Shown: positions 51,132-61,319 of the stretch, piece by piece
Layout of the letters: each line of letters opens with the position of its first letter
How positions within the stretch are numbered: the first letter of the stretch is position 1
Assembly: GCF_039523735.1 (NCBI RefSeq)
Contig: NZ_BAAAFW010000058.1
Location: forward strand, 160,915-224,914
DNA from: Tatumella punctata
Lineage (GTDB): Bacteria; Pseudomonadota; Gammaproteobacteria; Enterobacterales; Enterobacteriaceae
Length of the DNA stretch: 64,000 nucleotides
Reading direction: 5' to 3'
Notes under the pieces: model-generated
Database searches by the model: none
What the model saw: the letters and a program-made list of their open reading frames with translations, nothing else
What the model was told of the DNA's origin: nothing
Translations under genes and position numbers: made by a program

Positions 51132-52592
51132 CTAGCGTTTCAGGTATCTCAGCAGGCGGGTTCTGAGGCGGGTATCGAATTTCCATATATGGTCAAATAT
51201 CTGCAATATTCCGGGTTTCCCATGGGCTGACATACAGACTGCGTGGAAACGCTGCTGGCTGTGTTGCTGATGGTGTGTAACCCGTTTGATCAGCACCTCC
51301 GGCAGATGCTGAGCTATAAAATCTGAAATAATGACTGCATCAGCATCCTTCCAGGCCGGGTTTTCCATGCTGTCCAGTACCCTGTTAAGGCACTTTGCGA
51401 TATCGGTTCCTCCGCGAAAACGCTGGCTCAGAAAACGCACGGCCTGTTCCAGTCCGTTCTCTGTGGTCAGCTCATAATGGATCACGTCATGGGCAAACAA
51501 CATAATGAAACAACCGCGGTTTTCGGCCAGCGCGATTTTTAGTAACGCCAGGCAAAATGCTTTAGCACAGCGTTCATTAAACCCGCCCATGGAACCGGAG
51601 GTATCCACACAGACAATAAACGGCCCTTTTGGCTGTTGATCCTTATGTCTGTAGATCACCGGCCGCTGGCGGATATCATCATGTACAGATTCCCCCTGCA
51701 GCTGGTAGGTAAGCAGACGCTTTTCCACCAGCCGCCGGTAGAATTCCAGTTCGAGCTCACTGATACTCAGTGCCGCCAGTTCCGTGGGGAGTAACCGCAG
51801 AATATCGTCACTTTGATGAATACCACTGACTTCTTCCGGCAGTGTTTCAGTTTTATGTACCTGCACAATCTGCTGGCCCGGCGGTGCGTTTTCTGCCGGG
51901 AGCGACTGTGCCTCTCTGCTGCGGCCTAACCGGGCAGCCAGTGTCTGTAATTCCGGACAGGTATTCAGAAATTCACTGTATTGCAGAATCAGCCCCGTAT
52001 CCCCTTTTCCCGGTGGCGATTTACTCATATCCCACAAATGGCCGGCTGCCGTTTCCTCGTTGCCGTCTGATAACGGTGAAAGCTGGCTGGACAGGGTCAT
52101 ACGCTGTTGTAACTCAGTAATAAGTTTATCTCGCTGTTGCTCCAGCAGCCCCTCATTTAAGGTGACGGTCTGCAGTGTCAGACTCTGGCGCCAGCGCTGA
52201 AAAAATAAGCTATGTTGCGCAGCTGTCAGTAGCTGGTCGTCAGCCCCGGTGACCAGTCTGTTTGCCTCCTCCCTGAACGGAGAGCCGAGCTGTTCCAGCC
52301 GGAGCAATGTATCGGACATATTCTGGCTGAAATGATAAAGACTGAATGACTTTTGCAGGGTGAACAGCTGAAACTCCTGTGCCAGGCTGGCCGGTACAGG
52401 CGTATTTTTTTGTTCTTCGCTGATAGCGGCTTTAATATCCGGTAATTCTTTCAGCAGCGCTTTTTTAAGGCCGGGGCTTTTTTCGAGAAAAATAACTAAT
52501 TGCGGTGCCGCCAGCAGTGCCGACAAAAAGTCATTGAGGGTGTCGGCATCACTGTAGGTCAGCAGACTGAGCAGAGAATCAATGGAGATCAT
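51132..52592 (-). CDS. viaA: vWA-domain protein ViaA, partner of RavA
   Basis: 486 residues. N-terminal helical region, then a C-terminal von Willebrand A domain (from about 320) with the metal-binding MIDAS motif DTSGSMGG, RFRGGTDIAKCLNRV and VISDFIAQHLP. ViaA stimulates the RavA ATPase; the pair affects respiratory complexes and aminoglycoside sensitivity in E. coli. Its start overlaps the ravA stop (ATGA), so they are coupled. Confidence 0.94.
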   Translation of the reverse strand: MISIDSLLSLLTYSDADTLNDFLSALLAAPQLVIFLEKSPGLKKALLKELPDIKAAISEEQKNTPVPASLAQEFQLFTLQKSFSLYHFSQNMSDTLLRLEQLGSPFREEANRLVTGADDQLLTAAQHSLFFQRWRQSLTLQTVTLNEGLLEQQRDKLITELQQRMTLSSQLSPLSDGNEETAAGHLWDMSKSPPGKGDTGLILQYSEFLNTCPELQTLAARLGRSREAQSLPAENAPPGQQIVQVHKTETLPEEVSGIHQSDDILRLLPTELAALSISELELEFYRRLVEKRLLTYQLQGESVHDDIRQRPVIYRHKDQQPKGPFIVCVDTSGSMGGFNERCAKAFCLALLKIALAENRGCFIMLFAHDVIHYELTTENGLEQAVRFLSQRFRGGTDIAKCLNRVLDSMENPAWKDADAVIISDFIAQHLPEVLIKRVTHHQQHSQQRFHAVCMSAHGKPGILQIFDHIWKFDTRLRTRLLRYLKR

Positions 52593-54085
52593 TGGGTTTC
52601 CTGTTCTATCTGTTCTGCCACATCCTGCAGGCTTTGCTCAATAATCGCCAGCCAGTCATTATCAATAAATAAACATTGCTGATGCTGACGGAAAAGTAAC
52701 CGCTGGGTTTGTAGCCGGTCTTTGAGCTCATTCAGGCCGCGGGTTATTTCTTCCGGTATCTCGCGCAGAGTCTCGCGCGGAAGTACACTCAGTAAAGAGG
52801 ATTGCAGGCTGATATCCCTGATATTGAGACAGTCCCGGTCATCAATATACAAGTCCAGAGGTTGTGCAAAGCCGATACCATTCAGCTGCCCTTTTATTTC
52901 GCCGCCCCTGGCCAGCCACTGGTTCAGTTCCTCTTTGCTGACCACAAGATGGTTACTCTTCTGTTCATGCAGGATCAGGGGATTTTGCAGGATCAGTGTC
53001 AGTTGTTCACCTTCCCCTAAGGCCGGTAAAATATGGTGATGTTTACGGCTAAATAACCTGCTCTGCTTTTCCAGTTTCAGCGCCTGATCGAGGTTCATCT
53101 GTTGTTGCAGTGCAAATTTACGGGTCTGTAACTGACGAAGCTTGATCAGTAAAGGCTGTTGCTCAAAAGCGTAGCCTGTCAGTAATCCTTTAATTTCCCG
53201 CTCTGTCAGTTGCATTGATGCCTGGTCATGCCACAGGCAGTCTTTCAGTAAAATAATATCAACCGGTGCAATCGCCTGGCGGCCGCTGAAAAAAGCACTT
53301 GCCTGCAGCAAGTGGATCGCCTTCTTCCAGCGACGATCAGAAATATAAGGCGCATCAGGCAGGCTCTCCAGCTGACGGCGTAACTGATAGATAAGGTCGA
53401 AGACATTATCCGGCAAGCTGACTTTGAGGATCTCTTGCTGCCACTGGTGATACTCATCGTCAGTGATACGCAGAGACTCTTCTGCGGCGGTGAACGGGGC
53501 GTCAGGCGACGAGATAAGCACATTGCGGAAATTATTTTTACTGCTGACATTATCAAGACACAGACGGATCAGCATACGGTCATACAGTGCCGACAGGCCA
53601 CTTTCTGCATCGGGTAATTCATTCGACGCCGCAATCAGCAGCCTCATCGGTATCGTCGTTTCGTTATCACCGTTACGAAAGCGGCGTTCATTAATGGCCG
53701 TCAGCAATGTATTGAGTATTGCCGGGCCAGCCTTCCATATTTCATCAAGAAAAACGATTTCGGCGTCGGGAAGATATCCTTTGGTCAGGCGCTGATAACG
53801 GCCTTCGTCTTTCAGAGCCTGTATCGATAACGGTCCGAAGACTTCTTCGGGAGTGGAGAAGCGAGTCATCAGATATTCAAAAGCCCTGGCATCGCGAAAG
53901 GCATACTTTATCCTGCGCGCGATCAGGCTCTTTGCAATCCCCGGAGGACCCATCAGAAAAACACTCTCACCGGCTAATGCCGCCAGCAGACATAACCGGA
54001 TAGTGTGGTGTCTTTCATACAGACCTTGTTCCAGCATATTACTGAGCCGTGTAATTCTGTCTGCTAAGAGATGAGTCAGTGCCAT
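52589..54085 (-). CDS. ravA: MoxR-family AAA+ ATPase RavA
   Basis: 498 residues, matching the E. coli length. Walker A is FLMGPPGIAKSLIARR near residue 40, Walker B is EIVFLDEIWKAGPAI, sensor I lies in LLIAASNELPDAESGLSALY. A C-terminal LARA-type region follows (binding the lysine decarboxylase LdcI in E. coli). A MoxR chaperone that works with ViaA. Divergent from kup across a 262-base region that must hold both promoters. Confidence 0.95.
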   Translation of the reverse strand: MALTHLLADRITRLSNMLEQGLYERHHTIRLCLLAALAGESVFLMGPPGIAKSLIARRIKYAFRDARAFEYLMTRFSTPEEVFGPLSIQALKDEGRYQRLTKGYLPDAEIVFLDEIWKAGPAILNTLLTAINERRFRNGDNETTIPMRLLIAASNELPDAESGLSALYDRMLIRLCLDNVSSKNNFRNVLISSPDAPFTAAEESLRITDDEYHQWQQEILKVSLPDNVFDLIYQLRRQLESLPDAPYISDRRWKKAIHLLQASAFFSGRQAIAPVDIILLKDCLWHDQASMQLTEREIKGLLTGYAFEQQPLLIKLRQLQTRKFALQQQMNLDQALKLEKQSRLFSRKHHHILPALGEGEQLTLILQNPLILHEQKSNHLVVSKEELNQWLARGGEIKGQLNGIGFAQPLDLYIDDRDCLNIRDISLQSSLLSVLPRETLREIPEEITRGLNELKDRLQTQRLLFRQHQQCLFIDNDWLAIIEQSLQDVAEQIEQETQ

Positions 54086-54347
54086 AATACGAATTGAGTC
54101 CTTGTAATAACTGCCTGAGACTTGACCGCCGGGATAGCTGTCATTAAAAGATCACCACTGCCTGCAGGTGCTTTTATCTTTATGATTTTTTTTACGGAGT
54201 ATGGTTCCCCGGTGATAAGCGTATGGATTTTAGATGCCATTGTCTGATAATCGGGTGGGTTTTTATATTAATAAGTGCATACTGTGCCACTTTGGTAACG
54301 AGTGAAGCATGTATTTACGGGATTGGTTAAAAACAAGATAAAATGAT

Positions 54348-56216
54348 ATGAGCTCAAATAACAAACAATCAACTGGCGCATTGACGCTGGCAGCGATAGG
54401 TGTGGTGTATGGTGATATTGGTACCAGCCCGCTGTATACACTGCGTGAGTGTCTTTCGGGACAATTTGGTTTTGGCATCGAGCAGCAATCGGTTTTTGGA
54501 TTTTTGTCATTAATTTTCTGGCTATTAATCCTTGTCGTATCGTTAAAATATATCTGCTATGTCATGCGGGCGGATAATGCCGGTGAAGGCGGGATTCTGA
54601 CGTTAATGTCTCTCGCCGGCCGGAATACCAGTGCGCGGATTACCGCCGTGTTATTGATTATGGGGCTGGTGGGGGGAAGCTTCTTCTATGGTGAAGTTGT
54701 GATTACCCCGGCAATATCCGTAATGTCAGCAATGGAAGGGCTTGAAATTGCCGCTCCGTCTCTGGACCCTTATATCGTACCGCTTTCAATTGCTGTACTG
54801 ACGTTACTGTTTCTGATCCAGAAGCATGGCACCGGGCTGGTCGGTAAGATGTTTGCCCCGGTGATGGTGTTATGGTTCCTTGTACTGGCAGTTCTCGGGG
54901 CGAAAAGTATTATCAGCAATCCGGTAGTTCTGCATGCACTTAATCCCTGGTATGCCATTGAATTCTTCATCCACTATAAAAGTGTGTCGTTCTTTGCTCT
55001 CGGGGCGGTGGTTCTGTCGATTACCGGTGTTGAAGCATTGTATGCTGACATGGGGCATTTCGGTAAATTGCCGATCCGTATTGCCTGGTTTGGTGCGGTA
55101 TTGCCTTCTCTGGTGATCAACTATTTTGGTCAGGGCGCACTGCTGTTAGCACACCCTGAAGCGATTAAAAACCCTTTCTTCCTGCTGGCACCGGACTGGG
55201 CCCTGATCCCGATGTTACTGCTGGCAACCCTTGCGACAGTTATTGCTTCTCAGGCCGTTATTTCCGGCGTATTTTCACTGACCCGTCAGGCGGTACGGCT
55301 GGGGTATTTACCGCCGATGCGTATTATTTATACCTCTGAAATGGAGTCCGGACAGATTTATGTTCCGGTGATTAACTGGCTGCTCTATTTTGCTGTGCTG
55401 GTGGTTATTATCTGTTTCCGTCATTCCAGCAACCTTGCGGCGGCTTATGGTATTGCGGTGACCGGAACCATGATCCTGACGACAATATTGTCCTGTACCG
55501 TAGCGCGTAAAAACTGGCACTGGAATATTTTCCTGGTCTCACTGATTTTTATCGTCCTGATGTGTGTCGATGTTCCGCTGTTCAGTGCTAACCTGGTGAA
55601 AATTTTCTCCGGAGGCTGGCTACCGCTTTGTCTGGCGCTGGTGATGTTTATTATTATGACCACCTGGAAAAGTGAACGCTTCAGGGTACTGCGGCGGATG
55701 CATGAACATGGTAATTCTCTGGAAGCCATGATTGCCTCGCTGGAAAAGAATCCTCCGGTCAGGGTTCCGGGAACGGCGGTATTTATGTCCAGGGTACTGA
55801 ATGTTATTCCGTTCGCAATGCTGCATAACCTGAAGCACAACAAAGTATTACATGAGCGGGTAGTCTTGTTGACGCTGCGTACCGAAGATGCCCCTTACGT
55901 ACATAATGTACGACGGGTCACTATTGAACAGTTATCACCGACCTTCTGGCGGGTGGTTGCCAGCTATGGCTGGCGTGAAACCCCGAATGTCGAGGAAATT
56001 TTTCACCGCTGCGGACTGGAAGGACTTAATTGCCGGATGATGGACACCTCTTTCTTTATGTCGAGAGAGTCGCTGATCCTCGGGAAGCGGCCATGGTATC
56101 TGCGGTTGCGCGGTAAGCTATTTATGGCGTTACAACGCAATGCACTACGGGCTCCTGATCAGTTTGAAATCCCGCCTAACCGGGTGATTGAACTGGGGAC
56201 TCAGGTCGAGTTCTGA
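54348..56216 (+). CDS. kup: Low-affinity potassium transporter Kup
   Basis: 622 residues, E. coli length. The start region AAIGVVYGDIGTSPLYTLRE is the Kup signature. Twelve membrane segments occupy about the first 440 residues, and a hydrophilic cytoplasmic tail follows (APYVHNVRRVTIEQLSPTFW, ending PPNRVIELGTQVEF). It is a proton-coupled potassium importer important at low pH. It is a single gene, followed by a hairpin and the rbs control region. Confidence 0.97.
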   Translation: MSSNNKQSTGALTLAAIGVVYGDIGTSPLYTLRECLSGQFGFGIEQQSVFGFLSLIFWLLILVVSLKYICYVMRADNAGEGGILTLMSLAGRNTSARITAVLLIMGLVGGSFFYGEVVITPAISVMSAMEGLEIAAPSLDPYIVPLSIAVLTLLFLIQKHGTGLVGKMFAPVMVLWFLVLAVLGAKSIISNPVVLHALNPWYAIEFFIHYKSVSFFALGAVVLSITGVEALYADMGHFGKLPIRIAWFGAVLPSLVINYFGQGALLLAHPEAIKNPFFLLAPDWALIPMLLLATLATVIASQAVISGVFSLTRQAVRLGYLPPMRIIYTSEMESGQIYVPVINWLLYFAVLVVIICFRHSSNLAAAYGIAVTGTMILTTILSCTVARKNWHWNIFLVSLIFIVLMCVDVPLFSANLVKIFSGGWLPLCLALVMFIIMTTWKSERFRVLRRMHEHGNSLEAMIASLEKNPPVRVPGTAVFMSRVLNVIPFAMLHNLKHNKVLHERVVLLTLRTEDAPYVHNVRRVTIEQLSPTFWRVVASYGWRETPNVEEIFHRCGLEGLNCRMMDTSFFMSRESLILGKRPWYLRLRGKLFMALQRNALRAPDQFEIPPNRVIELGTQVEF

Positions 56217-56221
56217 TGCAC

Positions 56222-56249
56222 GGGAGCGGTCTGAAAACTGACCGCTCCC
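56222..56249 (+). terminator. Hairpin after kup
   Basis: GGGAGCGGTC (56222-56231) pairs perfectly with 56240-56249 around an eight-base loop, five bases past the kup stop. The tail TTCCCCC is only weakly T-rich. Positions 56250-56420, between this hairpin and the rbs control sites, show no coding or structural signal that I can support. Confidence 0.6.
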
Positions 56250-56424
56250 TTCCCCCTGACATGTTGCCCGGAGAATCCTTTCCCCGTCGCCTGATAACCG
56301 CAGGTTTTTTGTGTCACCGCAGGTTATGGATATTTTGTATCGCCGTGACCGGTGACCTCTCTTTCCCGTCCTTTTTTCCTCCGCCGGAATATGATCATGG
56401 ATGCGGTGTACTGCCTCTGCGGAA

Positions 56425-56446
56425 TGTTTAGAGGGTGCTCACATTT
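56425..56446 (+). promoter_or_regulatory. Candidate CRP site of the rbs operon
   Basis: TTAGA-N6-TCACA has one perfect half (TCACATTTT) and a degenerate left half. Its centre is about 60 bases upstream of the expected rbs transcription start, the position used by CRP at class I promoters. Ribose operons are known to be CRP-activated. Confidence 0.45.
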
Positions 56447-56460
56447 TCACCGCAGGCTGG

Positions 56461-56488
56461 TTGTTATCTCCTCGTCCCTGTCTAATAT
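56461..56488 (+). promoter_or_regulatory. rbs operon promoter
   Basis: TTGTTA (-35, 56461-56466) and TAATAT (-10, 56483-56488) are separated by 16 bases and lie just upstream of the RbsR operator. Assigned by eye as a sigma-70 promoter. Confidence 0.6.
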
Positions 56489-56495
56489 GCAGCCA

Positions 56496-56509
56496 TCGAA
56501 ACGTTTCGA
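56496..56509 (+). promoter_or_regulatory. RbsR operator
   Basis: TCGAAACGTTTCGA is a perfect palindrome with the central CG step of LacI-family operators, and matches the E. coli RbsR site core CGAAACGTTTCG. It overlaps the expected transcription start and lies 13 bases before rbsD, so RbsR would block transcription until ribose binds. Confidence 0.88.
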
Positions 56510-56522
56510 CAGCGAGTGAAAC

Positions 56523-56942
56523 ATGAAAAAAGGCACCTTACTGAATGCTGAGATTTCGGCAGTTATCGCCCGAACAGGCCACACTGACAGTCTTACCATC
56601 AGTGATGCAGGCCTGCCTGTTCCTGCTGGTCCGCAGCGTATTGATCTTGCGCTGACTCAGGGTGTTCCCGGTTTGTTGCAGGTAATCCAAACGGTAACGG
56701 ACGAAATGCAGGTTGAGAGTGTCTTTCTTGCGGAGGAGATAGTGCAGCATAACCCGCAGCTGTACAGTGAATTGCTCGCCCTGCTTGAATCATTGCAACA
56801 CCATCAGGGAAATACTATCGATATCAGTTACCTCAGCCATGAACAGTTCAAAGAAAAAACACAACATAGTCAGGCTATTGTCCGCAGCGGTGAGTGCTCC
56901 CCCTATGCGAATATTATCCTTAACGCTGGCGTGACCTTCTGA
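56523..56942 (+). CDS. rbsD: D-ribose pyranase
   Basis: 139 residues. The catalytic His20 is in RTGHTDSLTISDAGLPVP, and the C-terminus (GECSPYANIILNAGVTF) carries the conserved sugar-contact region. It speeds conversion between beta-pyranose and furanose forms of ribose so that RbsK can phosphorylate it. It is the first gene of the rbsDACBK-R cluster, seven bases before rbsA. Confidence 0.96.
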   Translation: MKKGTLLNAEISAVIARTGHTDSLTISDAGLPVPAGPQRIDLALTQGVPGLLQVIQTVTDEMQVESVFLAEEIVQHNPQLYSELLALLESLQHHQGNTIDISYLSHEQFKEKTQHSQAIVRSGECSPYANIILNAGVTF

Positions 56943-56949
56943 GGGTGTT

Positions 56950-58458
56950 ATGCAACCGTTACTGCAGCTTAAAGGCATTGATAAATCTTTCCCCGGAGTT
57001 AAAGCGTTATCCGGGGCCGCGCTGTCCGTCTATCCGGGGCGTGTGATGGCACTGGTGGGCGAAAACGGTGCCGGGAAATCCACCATGATGAAAGTCCTGA
57101 CCGGGATCTATGCTCGTGACGCCGGAAGCCTTAAATGGCTGGGGAAAGAAACGACCTTTGACAGTCCTAAGGCATCGCAGGCAGCAGGGATCGGCATTAT
57201 CCATCAGGAGCTCAATCTGATCCCGCAACTGAGTGTTGCAGAAAATATTTTTCTGGGACGGGAATGTATCAACCGTTTTGGGTGTATCCAGTGGAAAAAG
57301 ATGCACCGGCAGGCTGAACGGTTAATGAAACGCCTGAATCTGCGTTTCAGCAGCGATAAGCGGGTGGGTGACTTATCCATTGGTGATCAACAGATGGTTG
57401 AGATTGCCAAAGTACTGAGTTTTGAATCCAAAGTCATCATTATGGATGAACCCACCGATGCACTGACCGATACGGAAACCGCCTCCCTGTTCCGAGTGAT
57501 CAATGACCTCAAGGCTAAGGGCTGCGGTATTGTTTATATCTCCCACCGGATGAAAGAAATTTTTGAAATCTGCGATGACGTAACGATTTTCCGCGACGGT
57601 CAGTTTATTGCCGAGCGTGAGGTGACTACGCTGCGGGAAGAGTCGCTGATAGAAATGATGGTAGGCCGTAAGCTTGAAGATCAGTATCCGCGACTGAATA
57701 ACCCCCCCGGAGATATTCTGCTGACTGTCGAACATGTGAGCGGACCCGGCATTGATGATGTCAGCTTTACTCTGCGTAAAGGCGAAATCCTTGGTGTGGC
57801 CGGTCTGATGGGCGCAGGGCGTACAGAATTAATGAAGGTTCTTTATGGTGCTTTGCCGCGCAGCTCCGGAACGGTGATACTGGACGGAAAAAAGGTGACA
57901 GTACGCTCACCGGAAGAAGGCCTGATTAACGGTATCGTCTATGTTTCTGAAGATCGCAAGCGTGATGGTCTGATACCGGGTATGTCAGTAAAAGAGAACA
58001 TGTCACTGACGGCCCTTAAGTATTTCAGTCACCGCGGGGGATGCCTGAAACATACGGCAGAACAACTGGCGACAGGGGACTTTATCCGATGGTTTAACAT
58101 CAAAACCCCTTCGGTAAATCAGTCGGTTGGCCTGCTGTCAGGCGGTAACCAACAGAAAATAGCGATCGCCCGAGGCCTGATGACGCGGCCCGTGGTGCTG
58201 ATCCTTGATGAACCGACACGCGGAGTGGATGTCGGTGCGAAGAAAGAAATTTATCAGCTGATAAACCAGTTTAAAAAAGAAGGGATGAGTATCATCCTCG
58301 TCTCTTCTGAAATGCCGGAACTACTGGGGATCAGTGATCGTGTGCTGGTGATGCACGAAGGGCGGCTAAGCGGTAATTTCCCGATTGAGCAAGCGTCTCA
58401 GGAAATTCTGATGTCGGCAGCAGTAGGTAAATATGATAACGCGGAGACGGCATCATGA
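56950..58458 (+). CDS. rbsA: Ribose ABC transporter ATPase (two ATP-binding domains)
   Basis: 502 residues. First Walker A GENGAGKST near residue 38 and signature LSIGDQQM; the second half has the degenerate P-loop GLMGAGRTE near 285 and signature LSGGNQQK, typical of sugar ABC proteins. Couples ATP hydrolysis to ribose import through RbsC. Its stop overlaps the rbsC start (ATGA). Confidence 0.97.
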   Translation: MQPLLQLKGIDKSFPGVKALSGAALSVYPGRVMALVGENGAGKSTMMKVLTGIYARDAGSLKWLGKETTFDSPKASQAAGIGIIHQELNLIPQLSVAENIFLGRECINRFGCIQWKKMHRQAERLMKRLNLRFSSDKRVGDLSIGDQQMVEIAKVLSFESKVIIMDEPTDALTDTETASLFRVINDLKAKGCGIVYISHRMKEIFEICDDVTIFRDGQFIAEREVTTLREESLIEMMVGRKLEDQYPRLNNPPGDILLTVEHVSGPGIDDVSFTLRKGEILGVAGLMGAGRTELMKVLYGALPRSSGTVILDGKKVTVRSPEEGLINGIVYVSEDRKRDGLIPGMSVKENMSLTALKYFSHRGGCLKHTAEQLATGDFIRWFNIKTPSVNQSVGLLSGGNQQKIAIARGLMTRPVVLILDEPTRGVDVGAKKEIYQLINQFKKEGMSIILVSSEMPELLGISDRVLVMHEGRLSGNFPIEQASQEILMSAAVGKYDNAETAS

Positions 58459-59426
58459 TGAGTACAGACTCAATTCCTTCACACCGTTTACTCACTAAGG
58501 CCTGGCTGCTTGAACAGAAATCGCTGATTGCGCTTCTGGTGCTGATTGCCATTGTTTCTGCCATCAGTCCCGGCTTTTTTACCGTAGCTAACCTGCTTAA
58601 TATTCTGCAACAGACCTCGGTGAACGCCATTATGGCCGCAGGGATGACGCTGGTTATTCTGACTTCAGGTATCGACCTTTCCGTCGGTGCGCTGCTGGCG
58701 CTGACCGGTGCCGTGGCGGCATCACTGGTTGGCCTGGAAATTAATGGGCTGGTGGCGGTGGCTGCTTCGCTGGCACTGGGTGCATTTATCGGAGGGATTA
58801 CCGGAACGATTGTCGCAAAAGGAAAGGTCCAGGCGTTTATTGCCACGCTGGTTATGATGTTACTGCTGCGTGGTATCACCATGGTCTATACCGACGGTAG
58901 TCCGGTGAGTACTGGCTTTAATGAAAATGCTGATTTGTTTGGCTGGTTTGGTATTGGCCGGCCGCTGGGGATCCCGACCCCCGTCTGGCTGATGGCGATT
59001 GTTTTCCTGGCGGTATGGTACATGCTGCATCACACCCGGCAGGGGCGCTATATCTATGCGCTGGGTGGAAATGAAGCAGCGACGCGTCTTTCAGGGATCA
59101 GCGTGGACCGGGTAAAAATTATTGTTTATACGCTGTGTGGCATGCTGGCTGCACTGGCTGGAATTATCGAAGTGGCGCGCCTTTCTTCCGCGCAGCCAAC
59201 CGCAGGAACCGGCTATGAGCTGGATGCCATTGCGGCTGTGGTTCTTGGCGGCACCAGTCTGACCGGGGGTAAGGGGCGGATTACGGGAACCCTTATTGGC
59301 GCGCTGATCCTTGGCTTCCTGAATAACGGGCTGAATTTGCTCGGTGTTTCCTCTTACTACCAAATGATCGTCAAAGAGGTAGTGATTTTACTGGCGGTGC
59401 TTGCAGATAACAAAAAAAGTAACTAA
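58455..59426 (+). CDS. rbsC: Ribose ABC transporter permease
   Basis: 323 residues with eight to ten membrane segments; ILTSGIDLSVGALLALTGAV and LDAIAAVVLGGTSLTGGKGR are the conserved permease stretches. Nearly identical to E. coli RbsC across the core. Translationally coupled to rbsA; 25 bases before rbsB. Confidence 0.97.
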   Translation: MMSTDSIPSHRLLTKAWLLEQKSLIALLVLIAIVSAISPGFFTVANLLNILQQTSVNAIMAAGMTLVILTSGIDLSVGALLALTGAVAASLVGLEINGLVAVAASLALGAFIGGITGTIVAKGKVQAFIATLVMMLLLRGITMVYTDGSPVSTGFNENADLFGWFGIGRPLGIPTPVWLMAIVFLAVWYMLHHTRQGRYIYALGGNEAATRLSGISVDRVKIIVYTLCGMLAALAGIIEVARLSSAQPTAGTGYELDAIAAVVLGGTSLTGGKGRITGTLIGALILGFLNNGLNLLGVSSYYQMIVKEVVILLAVLADNKKSN

Positions 59427-59451
59427 CTGATTACCCTACAGGATAACGCAT

Positions 59452-60327
59452 ATGAAAACACTAACGGCACTGGCCTTATTGTTAGGCGCAACCTTAACCT
59501 CTCAGGCGATGGCGAAACAGACGATTGCACTGGTGATATCCACACTGAACAATCCTTTCTTTGTTTCATTGAAAGACGGTGCTAAGCAAGAAGCAGATAA
59601 GCTGGGTTATAACCTGCTGGTACTGGATTCACAGAATAACCCGGCGAAAGAGCTGGCAAACGTTCAGGATTTGATGGTGCGTGGCGCCAGCGCCATATTG
59701 ATCAACCCGACTGATTCTGACGCGGTGGGTAACTCGGTAAAGATTGCCAATCAGGAAAATATCCCGGTGATTACGCTTGACCGCATAGCTCATCGTGGGA
59801 AGGTTGTCAGTCATATAGCTTCTGACAACCGTGCGGGTGGTAAGCTGGCCGGAGACTTTATCGCGGAGCAACGGGGAGAGGGTGCGAAAATCATTGAGTT
59901 GCAGGGGATTGCCGGAACGTCGGCCTCTCGTGAGCGTGGTGAAGGTTTTAAACTGGCGGCAGATGCCCATAAATTCAAAATTATCGCCAGCCAGCCTGCT
60001 GATTTCGACCGGACTAAGGGGCTGAATGTGATGCAAAACCTGCTGACCGTTCATCCTGATGTACAGGCTGTATTTGCTCAGAATGATGAAATGGCGCTGG
60101 GTGCATTACGGGCATTACAAACTGCCGGTAAGTCTGATGTAGTCGTGGTGGGTTTCGACGGTACACCCGACGGGGTGAAGGCGGTTGAACAGGGGAAACT
60201 GGCTGCCACGATAGCTCAACAGCCAGAGCTGATAGGTAAAATCGGTGTAGAAACAGCGGATAAAGTGCTTAAAGGGCAAAAAACAGAACAGCTGCACCCT
60301 GTAGGTCTGAAACTGGTTACTCAATAA
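59452..60327 (+). CDS. rbsB: Ribose-binding periplasmic protein
   Basis: 291 residues with a signal peptide ending SQAMA-KQTIAL. Ribose contacts are visible in STLNNPFF, DSQNNPAKELANVQDL, LDRIAHRGKVVSHIASDN, GTSASRERGEGF and AQNDEMALGA, as in E. coli RbsB. Delivers ribose to RbsAC and to the Trg chemoreceptor in enterics. Confidence 0.97.
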   Translation: MKTLTALALLLGATLTSQAMAKQTIALVISTLNNPFFVSLKDGAKQEADKLGYNLLVLDSQNNPAKELANVQDLMVRGASAILINPTDSDAVGNSVKIANQENIPVITLDRIAHRGKVVSHIASDNRAGGKLAGDFIAEQRGEGAKIIELQGIAGTSASRERGEGFKLAADAHKFKIIASQPADFDRTKGLNVMQNLLTVHPDVQAVFAQNDEMALGALRALQTAGKSDVVVVGFDGTPDGVKAVEQGKLAATIAQQPELIGKIGVETADKVLKGQKTEQLHPVGLKLVTQ

Positions 60328-60387
60328 ATTAAACGCAGTATGGCATGCGCCGCCTGGGGTGGCGCAGTTATCCGGACGGTTATCTTA

Positions 60388-61317
60388 ATGAAAAATAACG
60401 GTAAACTGGCAGTTCTTGGCAGTATTAATGTGGATCATATTCTGAATCTGGAGCAGTTTCCTCAGCCGGGAGAGACCCTTGCGGGGCAGCAGTATCAGGT
60501 TGCATTTGGCGGAAAAGGGGCGAATCAGGCAGTGGCTGCCGGACGCAGTGGCGCAGATATTGCTTTTATTGCCTGTATCGGAAACGACGATATTGGTCAG
60601 CGTATCCGTCGGCAACTGGCTGATGATGGTATTGATGTGGCGCCGGTAGCAGCCGTTAACGGTGAGTCAACCGGTGTTGCGCTGATTTTTGTTAATGCTG
60701 ACGGCGAAAATAGCATTGGTATTTTCGCCGGGGCGAATGCAGCCCTGACACCTGAGTACCTTGTACAACATCATCAGGTCATTGCCGATGCGGATATACT
60801 GTTGATGCAGCTTGAATCTCCGCCAGAGACTGTACTGGCAGCGGCGCGTATTGCCCGTCAGAATCAGACCCGGGTGATACTGAACCCGGCACCGGCTACC
60901 GTTCTTTCCGATGAGCTATTGTCGCTGGTGGATATTATTACGCCAAATGAAACCGAAGCGCAGATCCTGACGGGAGTGGCGGTCACAACTGATGACGATG
61001 CCGCGAAAGCCGCTGCAGTGTTACATGAAAAGGGTATTGGTTCTGTGCTTATCACCCTTGGCAGCCGTGGCGTATGGCTGAGCGAACAAGGCAATGGTCA
61101 GCATATTCCGGGGTTTCGTGTTAAGGCGATAGATACTATCGCAGCAGGAGACACCTTTAATGGTGCATTGAGCACGGCATTACTGGAAAAGAAAACGATA
61201 ACTGAGTCGGTGCATTTTGCCCGCGCCGCTGCCGCTATCGCGGTTACCCGCCGTGGTGCACAGCCTTCAGTACCCTGGCGGCAAGAAATTGATCGATTTT
61301 TGCTAACCCGGGGGTAA
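60388..61317 (+). CDS. rbsK: Ribokinase
   Basis: 309 residues from the ATG at 60388, which aligns with E. coli RbsK (LAVLGSINVDHILNLEQFPQ). An upstream frame to 60340 lacks a site and homology. PfkB signatures: FGGKGANQAVAAGRSGA and the catalytic-base region DTIAAGDTFNGALSTALL. Phosphorylates ribose at O5. Three bases before rbsR. Confidence 0.96.
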   Translation: MKNNGKLAVLGSINVDHILNLEQFPQPGETLAGQQYQVAFGGKGANQAVAAGRSGADIAFIACIGNDDIGQRIRRQLADDGIDVAPVAAVNGESTGVALIFVNADGENSIGIFAGANAALTPEYLVQHHQVIADADILLMQLESPPETVLAAARIARQNQTRVILNPAPATVLSDELLSLVDIITPNETEAQILTGVAVTTDDDAAKAAAVLHEKGIGSVLITLGSRGVWLSEQGNGQHIPGFRVKAIDTIAAGDTFNGALSTALLEKKTITESVHFARAAAAIAVTRRGAQPSVPWRQEIDRFLLTRG

Positions 61318-61319
61318 AC